A stretch of DNA of 13,228 bases, taken from the NCBI GenBank assembly GCA_026770595.1, contig MU634326.1:1-13228 (forward strand). Reading direction: 5' to 3'. Below, piece after piece: positions 8,873 to 13,228 of this stretch (positions are counted from its first letter, which is position 1; every line of letters begins with the position of its first letter). Under the pieces are notes generated by a model that worked only from the letters and a program-made list of their open reading frames with translations, was not told where the DNA came from and did no database searches. Source of the DNA: Ochromonadaceae sp. CCMP2298 (Eukaryota; Sar; Synurophyceae; Ochromonadales; Ochromonadaceae). Position numbers and translations under genes: made by a program.

Positions 8873-9798
8873 CTATTTGGCCCACTCGTGGTTCTTGATC
8901 TCCTGCTCCACCTCCTTGGCGAACTGGGGGAACCTGTCGCTGAGCTCCTTCATAGAGGTGTCCTTAGAGATGCGGATCTTCTCGAAATCGTCCAGCTGGC
9001 CCTGCAGCTGCTCCAAGTCCTGCTTGGCCAGGTCCACCACGGACTTGGCAACGGAGGCCTAGGGGGGGGGGAAAGAGGCGTAATCGGGATAGGTTAGCGT
9101 TTTTTCGACGATGTGCACCAATGCAAAAAAATGCGGGGGGGGGAAGGGAGTGCGTGTCGTGTCGATAGTGTGCGGCGTGCTCACCATCATGGCGCGTCTC
9201 TTGGCCTCGAAGGCGGGCAGCGTGGCGGTGTAGATGGGCAGTTCCTTGCCCTTGTAAGCAGCCTGTACAGAAGAAGAACAATGGAATAATGGAACAATAT
9301 CACAACGGGAGAACAATAGGACAATGGGAGAACAACAATGAGGTTAGGAGCCAATTTGGGTAATACACATTTTAATCCAGCACCAAACCCGCAGGAGAGT
9401 GGGACAGTGTACGGAATGTGTGCGCACCTCGAGAGACTCCACTGCGGAGGAGGTGAACCTCAGCTTGCCCTTGTAGGCAGCGAAGTCGATCGCCTCGGGC
9501 TCCTTGATGTACTTGCTGGACATAGCCTGGAAGGAAAACAGAGAAATAACAGTATAGGGTCAGAATTGGCCATTGGGAGGCACGTGACCGGGTTCACTCA
9601 CGGAGATCTCGTTCGCCTTGTTGCGCAGCACGTTGACCTTCCTCTTCATGTCGACGCTGTTGATCTTGCCCAGGAATTTCTCCCTAAAATGAAAAGCGAA
9701 AGGAAATATAGCGCGTTAGCCGAGCGCCACTCCACGAATGTGATGACACGAGAGCGCGGATCTCACCAGTTAAACTTGGAAATGCCAGACAGAGCCAT
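8873..9798 (-). CDS. ATP5PD: Mitochondrial ATP synthase subunit d, five exons (158 aa)
   Basis: Subunit d of the F1Fo ATP synthase peripheral stalk, on the matrix side of the inner mitochondrial membrane. The gene is assembled from splice sites, all GT-AG: exons 9767-9798, 9602-9683, 9428-9526, 9185-9262 and 8873-9058. The frame is kept at every junction (phase 2, then 0, 0, 0). The product starts MALSGISKFNWEKFLG and ends NHEWAK at a TAG, 158 residues, the usual size of the family. Family-like segments are PEAIDFAAYKGKL (animal proteins have AIDWAYYK here), a predicted coiled-coil helix around ASVAKSVVDLAKQDLEQL, and FEKIRISKDTSMKELSERFP (animal: IPFDQMTIEDLNEAFP). No transmembrane segment is present, as expected. 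The short N-terminus has no long cleavable presequence, also normal for this subunit. The motif AAYKGK occurs twice, the second copy exactly at an exon start. Identity rests on motif resemblance and length; I am fairly sure. Confidence 0.82.
9059..9184 (-). other. Intron 4 of ATP synthase subunit d
   Basis: Minus-strand donor atgatg|gtgagc and acceptor ccccctag|gcctcc, 126 bp, phase 0. It contains a run of ten C on the coding strand directly before the acceptor. Confidence 0.8.
9263..9427 (-). other. Intron 3 of ATP synthase subunit d
   Basis: Minus-strand donor ctcgag|gtgcgc and acceptor ctgtacag|gctgc, 165 bp, phase 0. It is T-rich before the acceptor and holds short attgttc-type repeats. 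Confidence 0.8.
9527..9601 (-). other. Intron 2 of ATP synthase subunit d
   Basis: Minus-strand donor atctcc|gtgagt and acceptor ttccttccag|gct, 75 bp, phase 0. It is the shortest intron in the window. Confidence 0.8.
9684..9766 (-). other. Intron 1 of ATP synthase subunit d
   Basis: Minus-strand donor aactg|gtgaga and acceptor cattttag|ggag, 83 bp, phase 2. It splits the codon for Trp11. Confidence 0.8.
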
Positions 9799-10275
9799 GT
9801 TTGCGGGAGCGATTAAAATTCTGATCTATCCAAAGAATTCCGTAGGCTTGCAAGAGAATCGACCGGGCGGAAGACAGTGCAGGATGTGCGAGAGAGGAGG
9901 AACCAGGACGGCAGGCGCAGATCCAACACAAGAGGGGGAGAGGGGAGCTCTTTCGTTGGGATGTGCCGCGGGCGTTTTCTGTTTCACCAAATAGGCTCCA
10001 TATACTATACACAATATATACTTAGCGTCAAATTTATGACACAAAAACCAGAACACCCATCAAATCCCACCTTTTAATCGAATATAGCGTAAATAAACCC
10101 ACATCCAGGACCTGAAGAAAATAAAGAAAAAGGGTGAGGAAAAAAGGAGAGCACCGGCTCTCTGTGCTGTGGGTTCGAATGCGGTTATAATCTGATCTTC
10201 TGTGGCGTCCAACTCGAGAGCTCTTGGAGTCGCCACTTTCGCACCTACCGGCACTCCGCGGCAAGACCCGTCGCG
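9799..10275. promoter_or_regulatory. Divergent intergenic region, probable promoters of ATP synthase d and the UBC/F-box gene
   Basis: The two start codons point away from each other across 477 bases. The middle (about 9995-10140) is the most A/T-rich part of the window, with ccatatactatacacaata near 10000 and A-rich runs at about 10120-10145. TATA-like strings exist, but none sits at a convincing distance with a partner element. Two AATAAA-like strings near 10090-10125 are probably compositional. No RNA gene is visible. Confidence 0.45.
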
Positions 10276-13228
10276 ATGAGCAAGATGGGCGAGAACCTCG
10301 TTGCAAACGCTCGCCTGAGCAGAGACTACAAGGAGATAATGACCTCTCCTGGTGCCGCCCTCCTGAAGCTGACCATCGTGCAGGCCAGGGACGCCAAGGA
10401 CCGTCCTGTTACGCACTGGTGGATGGTAAGCCGCACTCCTCCTCCTCCTCGTTCGCGCGAGCCCCTCTCGTGCAGCGCAAGCAGCCCAGACTCTAACCGC
10501 AACCTCACTTTTTCCCTGATCTCCCCCACCCCCAACACAGAAAATCCGAGGAGGCGAGGGGTCGTACTGGCAGAACCAGGAGTACGACATGGAGATCCAC
10601 TTCAGCCGCCAGTTCCCCTTCGACCCCCCAAAGCTGTATTTCCCAGACACAGACCTTAACCGCCGCCATATCCAACACCCCATGGTGGGGCGCGATCTAT
10701 ACCTCGAGATCGAGAATATCTCCAAAGACAACTGGAACTGCACGTGGACGATGCTCTCTATCGTGCGCGAGGTGCAGTCGCTGTTTGCTACAGACCCCGA
10801 CCACAGCCGCGTCACCTCTTGTGTCTCTGCGCTCTCCGCCCTGCCCGAAGAGCCCCTGTTCGGCATCATCAGCCACCTCTCCCTCGCAGACATCCTGCAC
10901 CTCTCCCTGGCCAGCAAGCGCTTCCTGCTGCTGAGCCACTCGAACAACCTCTGGGCCCACCTGTACCGCAGCCGCTGCGCTGTGCCCGCCACCCTCGTGT
11001 ACGGCAGCGCGCACCCCGGGCCCCTGCGAGAGTGGTGCTCCACATCTGGCAGCTTCCACTGGCGCCACTCCAGAGAAGCCTTCATCCGCGCCTACCAGTG
11101 CGCGCAGGGGATGAAGGAGGCAAAACTGCCCCCCCTGGAGGCCTTCGCGACCTCAGAGCTGTCCTTCCTGCTGCCCCTCGCGCACGCCGACGAGTTCACG
11201 GGACTCCACAGGAACCGGGGAATCGCCGCTGGGGGCGCTGGCGGTGAGGACGGGGGTCTGGGCGGCGGGGGTCTGGGCGTCCTTGGGGGCGTGGGTGGGG
11301 GCTGGGCCGTGGGCGCGGCGGGGCAGGCGGGAGCTCTACCTGAGCGGATGGAGAGCCGCTTCCGTGCCGCGCTGCAGTACCGCTGCATGCGGGCGGCCCG
11401 CCTCGCGCAGTGGACAGGCGGGCCCGAGCTGCTGGCGTCTGCCCTGCGGCGCCACCACTGGGGCTACCTGCCTCTGCCGGCGATGCAGTTCCTGGGCAGC
11501 CTGGCGGTGGAGGTGGACGTGGGAGTGCCCGCTAGACGGGCCTACATCGCCTCTGTAGTGGCTGCGGAGGGACAGGTGTGCGCCGGAAGGGCCAAGGAAG
11601 CTATCCGCATCCTCTACCGACGCCTGAAGAGCAGCTGTCGCAAGCTTGATGCGGAATCGCGCCCAGGGGGGGGCGAGGGGGGCGGTAACGGTAACGATGG
11701 GGATGGGGACGAGGACGAGGGGGGGGACCGTAAGCGTAGACGTTCCTTCGACACTTTCTTCAGCCGCACTGTCAGCGCCAGCAGCTCCAGCAGCAGCAGC
11801 TCCAGCAGCAGCAGCTCCAGCAGCAGCAGCTCCAGTAGCAGCAGCAGCAGCAGCAGCTCCAGTAGTAGTTCTAGTTCCAGCTCCAGCAATGGGAACGGTA
11901 TCTCACAGGACGAGGACCCTCTGACTGTAGACGGCGCCGCCAAGTGCGACCTCGTGTCACGCCTGCTGCGCAATAACTGCCCCCGCAATGCGGCGGAGTC
12001 TAGCGCTAACTATAGCTCTGGCAAGTTCGGCAGCGGGTATGGGTACGGAGGTAGAGGGGAGGGTGGGGAGGGTGGGGGGGACATCCTGTACGGGCCGGAC
12101 CTGTACGACTTCGTGGAGTGGATCCACGAGATCAACATCGGCTTCTCGTTCTGGTTCCGCTCACTGCAGTCGTAAGTACATTACCCTCTCTCGCACCTCA
12201 TTCACCCTCTGATATTTGCAAACCACCACCCCCCACCTGACACCCATCTGCCCCCCCCCCACACCCCCGCAGCATCAAGATGGACTGCCTGGACAGGAAC
12301 GGGGACTGGGTAGCCGCAGCCCCCACCTCCAAATTCGCCCCCGTGATGAACCCACTCATGACCCCCTACCGGCCCGAGGCCGAGTTGGCCAAGCAGGCTT
12401 TCCACACCATGCTGCTGGTGCGCTTAAGAGATCACCAGCGCCTCACCGGGCCGGTTCTGAAGGGGGCTCGGATGGGCGGACACAGCGGACACGGTATGGG
12501 CTACAGAGACAGGGACAGGGACAGAGACGACTTCAGCGCTCGGGCGAACTTTATGAGGCGCGAGAGCTCGGGTCGGCGCAGAGACCAGACCATGCGACGC
12601 GCTCCTCCCACCGGCACCACCGAGGGAGAAGACCTGCGCGTGGGCGGGGGGTCTCTGCTGCTGGCTTCCAAGCTGACCATAGAGGATCCTGGCTTCAAAA
12701 GCTTGAAGGGCTCCGAATCCGTGTGTGTGAACTGCGGCGTGGTGAGTGACGCCTTTGCCTCTACGTGCGCTGCGTGTCGAATGCCCTCGTCTCGATTGGT
12801 GGTGATGATGGGCGCCACGCCGCGCTATAACGTGCTGGAGGACGTTCGGGCCTATGTGGCTGCTATAGAGGAGAGCACTGCGGGTGCGGGTGCAGGTGCA
12901 GGTGCAGGCGCAGGTGTGGGTGTAGGTGCGGGTGCAGGCGCAGATGCGGGTGTAGGTGCAGGCGCAGGTGTAGGTGCTGGTGCGGGTGCAGTGGCGGCCG
13001 TGGAGGGTGGTATGGACGACGATTCCGATGCAGACACAGAAGCAATAGCCGAAGTGTGGGCGGCTGGCGGGGGCACCGACCACCTGGACCTGATGGGGGC
13101 GATTGCGGGTGCAATGGACGTCGACGACCCCGACTTCGATGTGGCCCTCTTCCAACACCCCTGGGCACAACCCCCCCCCCACCCCCCCAACCCCCCCAAC
13201 CAACACAACCACGCCCACCACCTTCTAC
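10276..13228 (+). CDS. UBC-fold (E2-like, no catalytic Cys) / F-box / zinc-ribbon fusion protein, 3' partial; exons 10276-10425, 10541-12171, 12273-13228
   Basis: A ubiquitin-system fusion with at least 912 residues; the end lies beyond the window. Residues about 12-135 match the E2 (UBC) fold in order: helix RLSRDYKEIM, strand HWWMKIRG, YDMEIHFSRQFPFDPPKLYF (the PF-PPK signature), HPM in place of HPN, then DLYLEIEN where active E2s have the catalytic Cys, and DNWNCTWTMLSIVREVQSLF, matching the usual NWSPALT helix. The catalytic position is Tyr104 (or a neighbour), so it is probably a UEV-like pseudo-E2. Residues about 150-194 are a clear F-box (LPEEPLFGIISHLSLADILH ... NNLWAHLYRSR), which normally binds Skp1 in SCF ligases. 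Helical sequence with glycine-rich inserts follows, then an acidic/basic patch (DRKRRR, near 446), 36 serines (464-499), a zinc ribbon C-x2-C-x10-C-x2-C (CVNCG ... CAAC, DNA 12724-12777) and Gly-Ala repeats. Intron 1 is phase 0, intron 2 phase 2, and the frame is open to the edge. Start: first ATG, with a second ATG three codons on. Fold assignments are firm; ligase function is inferred. Confidence 0.85.
10426..10540 (+). other. Intron 1 of the UBC/F-box gene
   Basis: Donor ggatg|gtaagc and acceptor caacacag|aaaat, 115 bp, phase 0. Splicing joins HWWM to KIRGGEGSYW and so completes the central E2 strands. Confidence 0.88.
11780..11887 (+). repeat. Serine-codon repeat, 36 consecutive Ser
   Basis: An array of AGC, TCC, AGT and TCT codons, with a 15-bp higher-order unit (agctccagcagcagc) repeated about three times in its first half. 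It encodes 36 uninterrupted serines in the UBC/F-box protein. Mixed codons in the second half suggest that part is older or selected at protein level. Confidence 0.93.
12172..12272 (+). other. Intron 2 of the UBC/F-box gene
   Basis: Donor cagtc|gtaagt, a perfect consensus, and acceptor cacccccgcag|cat, 101 bp, phase 2. Without splicing the frame stops at TAA two bases into the donor; with splicing it stays open for over 950 bases to the window edge. Confidence 0.87.
12880..12993 (+). repeat. 6-bp ggtgca-type repeat, coding (Gly-Ala/Gly-Val)
   Basis: About nineteen imperfect copies of ggtgca, ggtgcg, ggcgca and ggtgta encode alternating Gly-Ala and Gly-Val after the zinc ribbon of the UBC/F-box protein. 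The unit is two codons. Confidence 0.9.

Noticed and set aside
9338-9994. 218-codon frame on the plus strand
   Set aside because: It runs antisense through exons and introns of ATP synthase subunit d and into the promoter; composition is unlike the other proteins here.
10171-10180. gggttcgaat resembling a tRNA T-loop / B box
   Set aside because: The flanking bases do not form a T stem on either strand and no D arm, anticodon arm or acceptor stem can be built around it.
10739-10741. Cys117 (in DNWNCTW) as a possible E2 catalytic cysteine
   Set aside because: It follows the conserved DNW, which lies well after the active-site position in E2s; the expected site aligns with DLYLEIEN. A shifted site cannot be fully excluded without a structure.
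10060-11085. 341-codon frame on the minus strand
   Set aside because: It lies opposite the UBC/F-box exons and the promoter, crosses both, has no domain and is explained by GC-rich codon use of the sense gene.
11614-11988. Leucine-rich minus-strand frame resembling a transmembrane protein
   Set aside because: The Leu/Glu run is the complement of the serine-codon repeat in the UBC/F-box gene.

Overview
The window is nuclear DNA from a GC-rich unicellular eukaryote. Evidence: spliceosomal GT-AG introns of about 75-180 bp (seven complete ones inferred, plus the 3' end of another at the left edge), no bacterial-style operons or ribosome binding sites, and eukaryote-only protein families. Codons are strongly G/C-ending, intron acceptors are C-rich, and coding regions carry many low-complexity inserts. 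The lineage cannot be fixed from the sequence; a GC-rich protist or alga is my best reading, and the IQ/B-box/WW architecture is a weak hint of a stramenopile.

Layout: (1) positions 1-4264, plus strand, the 3' part of a USP48-like deubiquitinase (end of the USP catalytic domain, three DUSP domains, a ubiquitin-like domain); its 5' exons, including the catalytic cysteine, lie to the left. (2) 4265-4722, a spacer between convergent genes. (3) 4723-8430, minus strand, one long exon for a 1235-residue protein with a run of IQ motifs, a B-box-like zinc finger and a C-terminal WW domain. (4) 8873-9798, minus strand, a five-exon gene for mitochondrial ATP synthase subunit d (158 aa), reconstructed from splice sites. 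(5) 9799-10275, a divergent intergenic region likely to hold both promoters. (6) 10276 to the right edge, plus strand, a three-exon (partial) gene whose product fuses an E2-like UBC fold lacking the catalytic cysteine to an F-box, followed by helical sequence, a long serine run, a zinc ribbon and Gly-Ala repeats.

The outer two genes belong to the ubiquitin system, one removing ubiquitin and one probably acting as a substrate receptor in an SCF-type ligase. The inner two, a likely calmodulin-binding cytoskeletal or flagellar-type protein and an ATP synthase stalk subunit, are unrelated to them; the order looks like ordinary compact gene packing. The most novel item is the pseudo-E2/F-box/zinc-ribbon fusion. 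Next are the USP48-like protein with a repeat-bearing insert of about 200 residues inside its first DUSP domain, and the IQ/B-box/WW scaffold. There is no sign of mobile elements, CRISPR arrays, rRNA or tRNA genes.
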